Shown here piece by piece: positions 32,258-44,134 of a stretch of 64,000 bases of DNA. Source of the DNA: Sporothrix humicola. Its lineage: Eukaryota; Ascomycota; Sordariomycetes; Ophiostomatales; Ophiostomataceae. The number at the start of each line of letters is the position of its first letter. The stretch's first letter is position 1. The position numbers and the translations under genes are program-made. Below the pieces are notes generated by a model. The model ran no database searches. It was not told the DNA's origin and saw only the letters and a list, made by a program, of their open reading frames with translations. The stretch spans positions 62,001 to 126,000 of the forward strand of contig WNYE01000004.1 of assembly GCA_021396245.1 (NCBI GenBank), given 5' to 3'.

Positions 32258-33681
32258 ATGTCGGCCGGCCCGACAGACACGACAGCCGTTTCGGCGCCGG
32301 GCAAGGTGCTGCTGGCGGGCGGCTACCTGGTGCTGGACCGCGCATACACGGGCCTGGTGTTTGGCCTGAGCGCACGCATCAATGTGATTGCGCAGGCGAT
32401 CAGGACGAGCCCGGGCGTGCAGCTCAACGAGATTGTGGTGGACAGCCCGCAGTTTCTGGAGGCGCAGTGGACATATGGCTACCACTTGGCCGATCAGGAC
32501 GGCGGCATCCAAGTCACCCAGCTGAGAACGTGAGTACAAGCAAGAGGAGGGGCAAAAATATTTGCACTTACTGACTGCCCAGAGGCACCGCATTGCATTC
32601 GAACTCGTTTGTTGAGACGACGCTGTCGTACGCCTTGACATACGTCTCCAGTCTTGCTGGTCTGAGCCCCTCGCACACGATCAACTCGTGCCGGCTCACC
32701 ATTCTCGCCGATAACGACTACTACTCGCAGCCCAATGAGTCGTCAGCATCTTCTACACCATCAACCGGCCGCTTTGCACGTTTCCCGACGACGCTGTCTG
32801 GCGCCAACAAGACAGGTCTTGGCTCATCGGCCGCTCTCGTCACATCTCTGACCGCCGCCATCCTAAGCCACTACCTGCCCCTCGACCTTTTTGACCTGTC
32901 GACCGATGCCGGCCACGAGACGCTCCACAACTTGGCGCAAGCCGCCCACTGCGCCGCCCAGGGCAAGGTCGGCTCCGGATTTGACGTTGCTGCCGCCGTC
33001 TACGGCTCGTGCACCTACCGGCGGTTCTCGCCGTCTGTTCTGGCGGGTATCCCCGAGCCAGGCAAGCCCGGCTTTAGCTCGGCCCTGCAGGTGGTGATCG
33101 CAAGCAAAAAGGAGTCTTCTGAAAACGGCTGGGACACCGAAATCGCCAAGGGCAGCGTCGCTCTCCCCGCCGGCATGGCCCTGCGCATGTGCGACGTCGA
33201 CTGCGGCTCCCAGACGGTCAGCATGGTCAAGAAGGTGCTGGCCTGGCGCAGCGGCGCGCCCGAGGCGTCAAAAGAGCTGTGGGACACGCTGCAGACCCGC
33301 AACGAGTCGCTTGCCGCAGCGCTGCGCGACAGCAAGACCGACGAGATCCCGGCCGTCATCAAATCGGTCCGCGAGCTCGTGCGCAAGATGGGCAACGAGA
33401 GCGAGGTGCCCATTGAGCCCGAGAGCCAGACGGCGCTGCTGGATGCCGTGAGCGAGGTCGAGGGTGTCTATGGCGGTGTTGTGCCTGGCGCTGGCGGCTT
33501 TGACGCCGTGTCGCTGCTGGTGCGGGACGACAAGGAGACCGAGAGCCGGCTCGAGGCGTTCCTGGAGAAGTGGAGCAAAGAGTCGGGCGGCCGCATTCGA
33601 CTCCTAGACGTCAAGGGCGCCATGGAGGGTGTGCGGAGGGAAGACAAGGGCATCTACGAGGGCTGGCTGCAGCGAATGTGA
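32258..33681 (+). CDS. ERG8: phosphomevalonate kinase
   Basis: Exons 32258-32529 and 32583-33681 give 456 residues. It phosphorylates 5-phosphomevalonate with ATP in the mevalonate pathway leading to isoprenoids and ergosterol. The GHMP-kinase signs are an N-terminal SAPGKVLLAGGYLVLD, the ATP loop TGLGSSAALVTSLTAA (about 168-183), QGKVGSGFDVAAAVYGS in the middle and a C-terminal GGVVPGAGGFDAVSLLV. The 53-bp intron has a gtgagt donor and a ctgac branch site close to its cccag acceptor. The splice creates codon 91. The start lies in CACAACATG. The gene has a long 5' spacer and is followed by NMD3 on the same strand. Confidence 0.95.
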
Positions 33682-34526
33682 GGAGACATGTGATGGGGTG
33701 GCTATGTTACGTTTTGGTTTTACAATCTACCCTCGAGGGACGAATATAAAAAAATGAGAATTTACGAATGATGCATATACTGAGAAGTGTAAGATTGCAT
33801 ACAATTTCCGTGAAAAGAGAAGTAAAACAATGCACCCAACAATCTAGAGTTCGATATCATGCAGCCTCGCGGGGAGAATTGTGGCATGTCATTGGCTCGG
33901 CCTCATTCACATGAGATCATCTCGTTCTTGGAGATCAACAGGGACGTATGAGTCGTCACATATTTTAATTCTGCATCTTTACTGGTTTTTGCTCGCGTTG
34001 TGCAGCCTTGTGGCAAGGCAAGAGCACTGTGGATGTCTGGTGTGAGTCTTCATTAAGTGGATGCGGGGAGGCTTAGCACCAATACGCCGCCAACCACTCC
34101 AAACTCACTATGAATCATAATTTTAAGGACTGAATTCTGTCTCTTTCAGGCCTTTTTGGCGTCTCTTTGAGAGACAGGCCGCTAGCACATCATGGCGGTT
34201 CAGGCACATTAACATTCTTGGTCAAAGGGCACTCGGCGATTAGTGTCCAATTTCTGCTTATCAAACCGCAAAACCGCCACCCAAAGTGTTTTTTTAATCG
34301 ATAACAATCGCGGGGCAAATTTTTTTATAAAGCAAACCCGCCTACTGATCCGGGCGACTTCCCACAGCAAATTCATCACCAGATCAGCATCGCACAACAA
34401 CACAAAACATTTACAAGCACAACGAGCGGTGCATTTGACAACAAACGACCACAGCGTCTTCGCATTTAGCCAATTCTCACAACTTTACCGAATTTAACAA
34501 ATACCCCCGAGAAAACAACCGCCACA
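33682..34526. promoter_or_regulatory. spacer ERG8 / NMD3
   Basis: 845 bp; no gene seen. A TATAAAG box-like sequence lies at about 34326, about 200 bp before the NMD3 ATG, followed by an A/C-rich leader. Confidence 0.4.
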
Positions 34527-36211
34527 ATGTCGACCATGGATCTGGACGACGCTGTCCAGGTCGGCAACGCTCCCAAGACAGTCGCAACGTGAGTGCTTTG
34601 GAATCATATTGAAAGAGAGTCGAATGTGAAATCCATACTAATAATGTCTCCAGCATCCTCTGTTACAACTGTGGTACGCCCATCGATGGCACCACGGCCG
34701 CCGGCGCCATCTGCCACGAGTGCATCAAGCTCACCGTCGACATCTCCAAGAACATCCCCCGCGAGGCCAACATCCAGTTCTGCCGCGACTGCAACCGCTG
34801 GATGATCCCGCCCAACCAGTGGGTCTCTGCCGAGCCCGAGTCCCGCGAGATGCTGGCCATGTGCCTCAAGCGCCTGCGCGGCATCAACAAGGTCCGCGTC
34901 GTCGATGCCCGCTTCATCTGGACCGAGCCCAACTCGCGCCGTGTGCGTGTCGAGATCACCGTGCAGGACGCCATTGCAGACGGCGTGCTGCTCAACCAGA
35001 GCTTCGAGGTCATGTACGTCGTCAGCACGCACCAGTGCCCCGACTGCGCCAAGTCCTACACCCACAACGTCTGGCGCGCCACCGTCCAGGTCCGCCAAAA
35101 GGTCACGCACAAGCGCACGTTCCTGTTCCTGGAGCAGCTGATGCTCAAGCACGGCGCCCACCGCGAGGCACTCAACATCTCTGAGGCCAAGGAAGGTCTC
35201 GACTTTTTCTTTGCCCACCGCAACCAGGCCGTCAAGTTTGTCGATTTCTTGAAATCCGTCGTGCCCATCCACATGACGTACTCGCCCGAGCTGATTTCCG
35301 AGGATATTCACTCGGGTACGCGGTCGATGAAGTTTGCCTACTCGATCGAGATTGTCCCCATCTGCAAGGACGACCTGGTCGCCCTGCCGCTCAACATGGC
35401 CAAGAAGATTGGCGGCATCAGCCCCATTGCCCTGTGCTACCGTATTGGCACCGCCGTCAACCTGCTCGATCCGGCCACGCTGCAGACGGCCGAGATCTCG
35501 GCCCCTGTCTACTGGCGCGAAAAGTTCCCCATTGCTCCCCTGGCCGACGTCAAGGAGCTCGTCGAGTTTGTCATCTTGGATATCGAGCCCACAGGACCCC
35601 GCAAGGGCCGCTGGCTGCCGGCCGAGGCCACAATCGCGCGCGCTTCGGACCTGGGCAGCAACGACACCACCTACTTTACCCGCACGCACCTGGGTGGTCT
35701 GCTGAAGCCCGGCGACTCCGCCATGGGCTACCTGTTGCAGGGCAGCAACTTCAACAACCCGCAGTTTGACGACATTGAAAAGTCCCACGCCTACAGCTCC
35801 ACCATTCCCGAGGTCGTCCTCGTCAAGAAGCACTACCCCAACCGCCGCAAGAACAAGCACCGCAACTGGAAGCTCAAGCGCATGGCCAAGCAGGAGAGCG
35901 AGCTCCTCCCCAAGAAGGCCGACCAGGCCCGCATGGAGAACGAGTACGAGATGTTCCTGCAGGACGTCGAGGAGGACGAGGAGCTGCGTGCCGCCCTCGC
36001 CCTCTACAAGAACCCCAGCCAAAAGGCCCAGCTGGCCGCCGAGCGGAGGAAACGCGCCGAGGAGTCGGGCACCATGGATGTCGAGGAGGGCGAGGAGGAG
36101 GACGTGGAGGAGGAAGACGAGGAGGACGACGACGCCCCGCGCGTCAATCTGGACGAGTTGCTGGACGATCTCGACGATCTGGACATCAACGACGACGGCG
36201 AGGCGGAGTAG
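34527..36211 (+). CDS. NMD3: 60S ribosomal export adapter NMD3
   Basis: Exons 34527-34588 and 34654-36211 give 539 residues. NMD3 binds pre-60S subunits and recruits the exportin Crm1 to move them to the cytoplasm. The N-terminal zinc-binding part shows repeated Cys-x2-Cys pairs (CYNC, CHEC, CRDC and later CPDC), the core reads WRATVQVRQKV and HKRTFLFLEQLMLKH, and IPEVVLVKKHYPNRR follows. The extreme C-terminus is very acidic and ends in LDELLDDLDDLDIN, a leucine-spaced stretch of the kind that forms the nuclear export signal. The 65-bp intron interrupts codon 21 and has a tactaat branch site. The start lies in CACAATG. Confidence 0.95.
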
Positions 36212-36681
36212 ACAGCATTGCTGTCTGTTCTTCTCTCTTGTCTGGTTTCACCTCGTTCATCACGTCTCTGTCTTTCTTGTCTGCGTTCTTCAGTACCCCT
36301 GCATCATGGCATCTGGTTTCTCTTATGATTCTACCTCTGGCGTTGGAAAAGTGCATTACTACTACTCGGTTTTATGATAGTATCATTTAATTGGTTATTT
36401 TTTTTTAAGCAATGATGTGTGACTTTGCATTCGTGAAGAACAGGTGATGTAGACTGCTTTTATTTTTATGAGATTTATTTAGTTTTTTTTTTTTTTTTAA
36501 TATTGATTATTCGTGACATGTTTATATTTTTTATTTTCCTAATACTATTTTTTCGTTTACTTTAAAAATACAGGATTCTTTTGAATTAAATCGAAGTAAA
36601 AATATGAAATGAATACAATGCTATTTAGATATGCTAGAAAATACACAGTTTTGACCCATAAAATTACCCTGTAACCAACAC
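36212..36681. other. convergent spacer NMD3 / ESF2
   Basis: 470 bp between converging stops, strongly AT-rich from about 36380 to 36640 with a long T run near 36484-36499. Probably both 3' UTRs and terminators; no gene seen. Confidence 0.5.
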
Positions 36682-37809
36682 CTAGAAAATCTTGCTTAGC
36701 ACCCTCTGGACGTGCTCCGACTGCTCGCCCTCGTCGGCTCTTGCCACCATCTTTTTCTGTTTGAACGACCGCACGCCCTTTTGTGACTTTGCGGATGCCT
36801 TTGGTGCTGCTGGCGCCGCCTCCTCTGTTGTGTCCTCTCCCGCCTTTGTCGCCTTGGCCGCCGCCTTGGCCTCCATACCGTCCAGCATCTTGGCCCGCTC
36901 CACGTTCTCCAAGAACGCCTTGTTCTCCCGCGCCGTCTGCTCCAGCTCGGCCCGCATGCGGCCAGCGCGCTCAGCGTTCTCGGTCGCAATCTGCTCCGTC
37001 AGGTGGTGCCACTTGAAGCCGCGCAGATACACGAGCGTCCACAGATCGTCGCGGTAGTAGGTGCCCTTTTTGCCGCCAATCGTCTGGGCATTCAGCAAGT
37101 CGACAGCGCGCTGGGCATCGGCCTTGTTGACAAATTCGACCCAGCCGTCGACAAAGGAGCGCTTCTTGTTGCCGCCGGCGCGGACACGGCGAGTGTGGGA
37201 CATGGGGTCTTCGGGCGACAAAAAGATGCGGTTGATGGTGCCGTAGGGACTTAGGAGAGAGCGGAGCTTGGTTGGCTTCATGAAAGGTGGAATGCGGGAG
37301 AGGTAGACGACGCCAGAGCGCTTGACGGCCTTTTCCGAGGCCACGAGGTTCTTTTTTGTGAGGGGCTTGTTGACGCCAGGCAGCTCGATGCGGGCAGAAC
37401 CGTCAGCGTCTTTGGATAGCTTGATTTTCTTGTCCTTTCGTGGCGCGTCTTCGGTGTCCTCGTCGGCGTCCTTGTCCTTGTCCTCGTCTTCATCGTCGTC
37501 TCTTGCCCGCTTCGAATCTTTGTCCCTATTCGTTATCCGTGCCTCCTTGTCTGTGGTCTTTTTGCTTGCGGCCTTGCTCTTGGCCTTCTCATCCTCCTCG
37601 TCCTCATCGAACTGAAACCGGTCGTCAACTTCAATGTCGGAATCGTCGTCGCTGCTCGCATTGTCGTCGTCTTCGCTGTCGTCTTCGAGTCTCCTCCGCT
37701 TCGTGCCGCGGCCGCCTTTCTGGACATCTTCGGCCTCGGAGTCGTAGCGGTCGTCCTCTTCGTCGCTGTCGCCAGCGTCAAGGAATGTATTTCTCTTTTC
37801 GGCAGCCAT
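36682..37809 (-). CDS. ESF2: 18S rRNA processing factor Esf2/ABT1
   Basis: A single exon for 375 residues. Esf2 is a nucleolar RRM protein of the small-subunit processome that stimulates the helicase Dbp8 during 18S rRNA maturation. Residues 1-150 are a highly acidic and basic low-complexity tail (runs of Asp/Glu, Lys). The RRM follows: GVVYLSRIPPFMKPTKLRSL, then YGTINRIFLSPED, KKRSFVDGWVEFVNKADAQR and TYYRDDLWTLVYLRGFKWHH, all family-typical. A helical Glu/Arg-rich segment and a basic tail with SQKGVRSFKQKKMV complete it. Divergent from the aldehyde dehydrogenase with 494 bp between starts. Confidence 0.93.
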   Translation of the reverse strand: MAAEKRNTFLDAGDSDEEDDRYDSEAEDVQKGGRGTKRRRLEDDSEDDDNASSDDDSDIEVDDRFQFDEDEEDEKAKSKAASKKTTDKEARITNRDKDSKRARDDDEDEDKDKDADEDTEDAPRKDKKIKLSKDADGSARIELPGVNKPLTKKNLVASEKAVKRSGVVYLSRIPPFMKPTKLRSLLSPYGTINRIFLSPEDPMSHTRRVRAGGNKKRSFVDGWVEFVNKADAQRAVDLLNAQTIGGKKGTYYRDDLWTLVYLRGFKWHHLTEQIATENAERAGRMRAELEQTARENKAFLENVERAKMLDGMEAKAAAKATKAGEDTTEEAAPAAPKASAKSQKGVRSFKQKKMVARADEGEQSEHVQRVLSKIF

Positions 37810-38303
37810 TGTGGTTGCGGGATTGTCGGCAAGAATGGAAAACTGATCTTGGTCTTGATTGTGTGGTTGTGTTCGACCGTTGTGTTCCTCTGCCGTAGAT
37901 TTTCTGCCGTCCCTGAAAAAAAGTTAAAATTCTGCCGGTCTTCAGTGGCCCTTCACCTGAAAAGAGCGCTCACCGCCCTGGACTTCAGCGGTCTTGGCCT
38001 TGTCAACGGGACCCACTTTTACGGCTCTTTTTGCCTTTTTCATCTTATCAGCTGGAATAGGAAGCTGCGTATCAGTGTCCGCGGTGCTTCCTGCTTCGGA
38101 GCTTTGTTAGTGGAGGGGCAAATGGCCAATTGCTGGCCAAGATCGTGGGGCGAGATCAATGACGCCGTTCAACTTCACGTCTCCTTTCTTTGAGAGCTTG
38201 TGATTTCCTTCGCTTTCACTCTGCAACACACCGAAATAATTGAACAAAAGATACCCAAAAATCACACATTATTTCACGTCCTCACAACACCCTCACATCC
38301 ACA
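37810..38303. promoter_or_regulatory. divergent promoter region ESF2 / aldehyde dehydrogenase
   Basis: 494 bp shared by two divergent starts. The plus frame 37849-38193 is open but matches nothing known; I treat it as chance. Confidence 0.45.
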
Positions 38304-40242
38304 ATGTCTGTCGAGGTCATCACCACCATCTCGCCGACGACCAACGAGCCCATCGTCACGCGCAACGGCATCTCCTTGGCAGATTTGGCGCTGCTGCCCG
38401 AGACGGCGGCCAAGGCGTTCAAGACATGGCGCACCACCAAGCTGAGCGACCGCCAAATCATTGTGCGCAAGGCGCTCGATGCCATTGTAGGCCGCACGGA
38501 CGAGCTGGCCCGCGAGCTCACAGAGCAGATGGGCCGGCCGATTGCATACACGGGCAAGGAAGTGTCGACGGCCATTAAACGCGCCGAGTTTTTGCTGAAA
38601 GCAAGCGACGAGGCTCTCAAGGACACGCCCGGCGAGGCAGAAAAGGGTTATGAGCGGTATATCCGCAAGGCGCCCGTGGGTCCTGTCCTGGTCATTTTTG
38701 CATGGAATGTGAGTTTCCTCTTGCTTTCCCTGTGTCATTTCTTTGTCTCCTCTCCCACCACGCGAAAGAGGTTAAGCATGTTTCAAAGGCGGCCAGTGTC
38801 GTGCTTTCTCTGTTTCCCTTCTGCTTTCTTTCCCCTCTTGCTGTTTCGTTTTGTTTTGTCTACAAGCCAGACCTGTGAAGCCAAGCGGCCAAGAGCACCT
38901 TCTTCTTTATCATCTGTCACTTTTTCTCGTTTGTTGTCTCTACCATGTGGCCCTTTCACGATAGCGGCGTTCCTGGAGCCTGTAGTTCCTTACCAGTCAC
39001 GGTAATTCACGTCGTCTTGACCGCCTTGGCCCGCCTCAGCTTTGCTTCATATCTCATGTTGTCATCTTTGTTTTTTCCACTTGTGTTCTACGCGTTCTTC
39101 TCCTGCCTGTGCTCTCCAGTTTCTACACATTCTCGAAACATGCTTTTTTCGCTCTGTTTTAACGTTCCTGTCTTTCTGGCCAGTGGGCTGTGAATTGTGG
39201 CTTTTCTCGCTAACCAGACGAACGACGTTCTTGGCAACAGTACCCATACCTTATTCTCATGAACACGCTTATCCCGGCTCTGCTTGCAGGTAATACGGTC
39301 ATCCTCAAGCCGTCGCCCCAGACGCCCACTGTCGTTGAGCAGGTTGCCAAGGCATTTGATGAGGCGGGCCTGCCCGCAGGTGTTTTGCAGTACTTCCACA
39401 GCGGCTCGCCTACGGTGATCGAGTCGATTGTACGCAACCCACTCGTGGCCCACGTGTGCTTTACGGGCTCTGTGGCTGGTGGCCTGGCCGTCCAGAGAGC
39501 TGCGGCCGACCGGATTGTCAATGTCGGTCTCGAGCTCGGCGGCAAGGACCCTGCCTACGTGCGCGAGGATGTTGATATCGAGTGGGCTGCCGAGAACATT
39601 GTCGACGGCTGCGTCTTCAACTCGGGCCAGAGCTGCTGTGCCGTCGAGCGCGTGTACGTGCATGCGAGCATCCACGACGCCTTTGTCGAGGCTGTGCAAA
39701 AGGTCCTGAGCGGCTACCGTCTGGGCGATCCCATGGACCCCAAGACGCACGTCGGCGCTGTCATTTCGAAGCGGTCCAAGGCAGCCATTGAAGAGCAAAT
39801 CAAGGATGCCCTCGACAAGGGTGCCAAGGATGCGACACCTACCGACAACGAGACCTTCAAGAACGCCCCCGCGGCCGGTAACTTCGTCCCACCCACGCTT
39901 CTGACGGGCGTCACTCATGACATGTTGGTCATGAAGGACGAGACGTTTGGCCCCCTGATCCCCGTCATGGCCGTCAAGGACGACGAAGAGGCGCTGCGCC
40001 TCATGAACGACAGCGAGTTTGGCCTGACAGCGAGCGTGTGGACCAAGGACCGCGCGGCGGCGGCGGCGCTGGTGGACGAGATCGAGGCCGGCACGGTGTT
40101 TGTCAACCGCTGCGACTACCCGAGCCCGGACCTGGCGTGGACGGGATGGAAGAACTCGGGCCGCGGCCACACGCTGAGCCAGTTTGGTTTCGACCAGTTT
40201 GTGAAGCTCAAGAGCTACCACCTGGCGGATGGTCCCAAGTAG
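38304..40242 (+). CDS. aldehyde dehydrogenase family protein
   Basis: Exons 38304-38708 and 39241-40242 give 468 residues. It should oxidise an aldehyde to the acid with NAD(P)+. Splicing rebuilds the oxyanion motif FAWN|YPYLILMNTLIPALLAGN, which proves the junction. The general base Glu is in GLELGGKDP (about 233), the catalytic Cys in NSGQSCCAVERVYV (about 267), and ETFGPLIPVM and EFGLTASVWT follow near the C-terminus. Length and layout fit the succinate-semialdehyde/betaine-aldehyde branch, but I cannot assign the substrate. The 532-bp intron is far longer than any other here (42 to 120 bp); it has a gtgagt donor, gctaac branch and caacag acceptor and is C/T-rich, with no box C/D element that I could see. 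Confidence 0.9.
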
Positions 40243-43200
40243 GGGGGTTGTGTGTAAGATGTGAAGTAGCGTTTGAAGCGTAACTTAGCAATTAGCAATA
40301 CGAATGCGAATCATGAAAACATGAGGAAAGCGAATGTGAGAACTAATACGTGAACGGCAAGACCTCCGAGTAATATGGACGAAAAAGCAAAGAAACAGAA
40401 CAAAAAGAAAAGAAAGCACAGTGTTATCCAGGAACGAAGAGGAAAAACTGGGAAAAAGTAGGCAGGCTGTGGTCTGCTCTGGAATCTGGCCGGAGATTTT
40501 TGAACGTTGTTAGCTGCTATTCACGGGCTCAATCCCGGTGCTTGGGTCTGCTGCTTTGTGGCTTGACTGTTGGCACAGAGGGCGATTCGGGGCTGTTGGT
40601 TTTATTGAAATTTTGTCCCTGTCCTCCTTTGACGATGTAAAGAATGCAGCAGATATTGAGACGACGCGGCAACGAACGCGGTAGACACAAGTCAAGGGAT
40701 AGATCGGGCCACGATGGGGAGAAAGGTCCGTTGCATGGTCACTCTTTGGCGCCGTTTGAAATAGAATGGCGTCGATACAAAAATATCGCGTTAAAGGCGA
40801 AAGAATAATCTATCTTTAAGAACTTAAACGAGTTAATGAATGGGGCGTAATGAATAAATAAGTCGGGTGTCGTGACAAGAAGCAAAAGAAGATGGCCACA
40901 CTCTGGCAAGGGAGGAATGAGGCAAATACAAACTCCAATACAAACGGAGTCGGGGCAAAGCAGCGCGACGACTGTGACTGTGCCCTCTCTCTTCTCCAAA
41001 TTGCTCGCGTGCGCTGTGGCGAGCAATACGTGGCAGTGTCAATGGGGACAATAGTATGCAAGAAATTCGGACGAAGCCGTGAAATTTGACTTTTTGCTTG
41101 GATGTCTTCCGTTGGATGTCGAGGATGTCTCTGCCGGTCGCGCCTGCCTTCCGGTACCTGACGATCCTTCCCTTTTACCGACCAACAGACGCGACACACG
41201 TCGTGGTGAGGAATGGGCTTTGATGAGGGGACAATAGAGAAGAAAAGACAGTGAGAGTGTAAGAATCAATACGAGGGATTGTAGGTCAAAGAAGACTCTC
41301 ACTATTCTCGCATTCAGTCACGGCTTGTGTCCTTGATGTTGAGGAATGTGCCTGTGATCGTGGAAATGAGTGCCGTTTTTGGTTTCTTAGGGGACGAACC
41401 CGCTGAGGCCCACTGTGGTCCTTCTGTTCCTGGATTTATGCCTGCACTTGTGCCTGCTTCTTTCCTCTTTGGGCGCACTTAGACGGAAGGGAGGAAACCG
41501 CCACCAAGACACGCGTCGTTCTTTCCCTTCACGAACGTGAACGTGAATGGACTCTTGAAAGTGCAGTACTTTCCAAAGCCTTGCTGGACGCACAACCCCT
41601 ATCTTTGCATCTTTCTTGACCTTCCCCCTGTTCCCTGTCGCATGCCTCACGTTGCCACTCACCATGTCGTTGTCTTGTCCCTCTGCCTCGCGCGGCCACA
41701 GCCTTGCCCAATCTGGCCCCCAATCCAACATTGCCCTCAAGTTTGTCAACTTTTCTTCCTTCATTCCAGCAGCAGATAACCAGGGCACCAGGATAGGCAG
41801 GGTCTTGTGCTTTTCCTGTCCTCTTTCTTACGTCTACTTTCTCTTTACTCTATTCTTGACCCCTATTTTATTTGTTGCTTTCTTTCAGCCAACTCCCTCG
41901 TTCATTAGACGGCCCTATCTAGGCATAGCAGTATGACCTTTGGTGAGGCTCTTCATCTCATGCACAATCCAGTCCAGATCGTGCATCTCGCAACGTCTTT
42001 GGGGCCAAAATAGTCCCCAAGATTGGCTTGCATACTGGGTGCTAGTGTACTGGAAATTCACGATTTCTGAGCATCTGCCCACCTTACGGAGCAATTCCTG
42101 CGAGAGGCATGCCGGGCTCTCCAAACTGTCCGGTGGTCGATCGCAGTGGACAACGAAAAAATGGTCCAACGGCCAGCATTCCTTTGCGAGATGCCCCCAA
42201 GACTGGGCCAAAACCGCACCATAACGTAGTGCAAACTCGCCGTTGCCAGTCGTCGCGGTGACTCCGCTGCTCGCGTGAGAGAGGAGACTAGGAGAGGAGA
42301 CGAGAAGTTGAGGATAAACGGCAGAGGACCCTCTGGAGGCATGTGTCGACGACGAGAAGAATTCTGCATGGTCAGGGTTCTAGTGACCCACGAAGACGTT
42401 CAGAATGTGCAAGGCCACGAAAAAGGCAATCATTTTCGACGTATTTGCTGCTGAAACGAGTACTGGCTATTCGGTGGCCCTTTTGTTGCGACTTTCCAAA
42501 AAAAAAAAAAAATTGGCTGGATTGTGTTGACGTTGAATCGCCAGTGGCTCGAATTCTCACCATTCAATTTGCACACTCTTTCCCCTTCATGCCTCTTCGT
42601 TCCCTGCCTCTTCGTTCCCTGCCTCCTCCCTTTCAATTTCAACGGCCCAATGTTTAGGTGCTTCTTGGTTCCTGTTTGGTCTCTATTTGTCCTTATTCGT
42701 TTGCATGGTCCTCTTTTTCTTGGGCCATCCCCTCTTCTCTTTTATTGTCTCGCCCTTGACGAGAACTTTGGACACCACAAAATTGGCTGGTGTGGAGAAC
42801 TGGGCAACAGAAAGGCGCTGGAGACTGCAACAAGTGGCCCCAAAACCCACGTTTCTCGCCTGTTTCTTCAGTTCTTCAGTCCTTTTCACCAGCGCGAGGC
42901 TCCCTGTCTTGGCCCCCTTTGGGCGTTTGGCCACCTTTTTGGCTGGCGTTCTGGCTTTCGGTCCTGACCAAACGCAGTTTAGTCCTATTTTGTATGAACC
43001 TCCCTTTTTGGGGGGCAGAACAACAAGTTCGAATTCCAGAGCCAGAGACAAGGCGAAATACGAACGGGGAGAGGAGGCAATACTGGGCATGAAGTTCTCT
43101 GCAAAGAAAGGAGAATTGGAGAACGCATTTGATTGTCACCAGGTACGTTTCTCTCGCAAGGGAAGAAAAAGAAAAGAAGACCATGAAGAATGCTACAGAA

Positions 43201-44134
43201 TCTTGTGCACGCGGCGGACCTTGTGAATAAAAGGAACGAGAGAGAAGCCTCTTTTCTTTCCTTGAATTCTCACCAGTCTGTCTTCAATCTTGACTTTGAC
43301 TGTCAATCATCGACTTGGGGATTTATTTGTGTGTTTCTGCAGCATTCACTCTTTCTGTTGCAAAACATAAAAAATCAAACATCTCTTCACTCTTTTGTTT
43401 CTTGCGAGTTTTTCCTCCACTCATTTTGTCGGCATTGCCTCGTTGCATTTACATTTACACATCCTGTTTTAGCTCGTCTTTCAGCTTTTGTTCTTTACTT
43501 TTTGATCCTTTTCCCTTTCATTGCTCTCCTCGTTGCAGCATCTCTCACTTTTTTGCCATTTTGGGTATTCTTTATACGAGCATGACACGTTAAACCAAAC
43601 CGCTTCTTTCACCAACCACTCGGTCTTCTTTGTCAAGGCCATCCACTCCTTTATTCAAACGAAACAGTCAATCAAAAACAAAACCAACGACAAAAGACGA
43701 CGAAACGTGCCTTTTCAGAACACGATAACACGTTTCAATTCTTCTTCTGGCCTTTCTCTTGCCCATCTCAAAAGAAACAATTTCGGTACTCGGCTGTTCC
43801 GACGACACTCTTTCACATTAAATTTGCTTTCCATGCTGTAACTACACAGCATCATCGACCACAGTCACTCGTTTACCTCATCATTAATATCGGCATCTTC
43901 CGCTCTGATCATTCGTCTTCGATCTCGCCTTCATTTTCTGCTTGTTCAAAAAGTTACCAGTTATTCATTTTTTGCTTTATTCTCATCGATACAATTACAC
44001 CATTAATACATCGCCAACGACCATTAGACCATCGCATAATACAATAGCATCGCTCATCGCCACATAGCATAGATCATTTCCGTCACGACAAACGACAAAA
44101 AGAAACAAAAGAATAAAACAAAAACACAGCAAAA
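40243..44134. other. 3.9-kb spacer with unexplained open frames
   Basis: No recognised gene. A minus frame from about 42380 to 41915 stays open for over 440 bp without an early ATG, and opposite-strand frames overlap at 42683-43226 (see findings). There is a 15-A run at 42497-42511. From 43240 to 44134 the plus strand is T/C- and then A/C-rich, with no ATG after about 43840, as expected for the leader of the next gene. Confidence 0.4.

Noticed and set aside
40515..40545. T-arm-like sequence GGGCTCAATCCC
   Set aside because: No matching acceptor, D or anticodon arms around it on either strand.
41039..41302. Minus frame resembling a secreted peptide
   Set aside because: It starts with GTG, not ATG, and no upstream exon or conservation can be shown.
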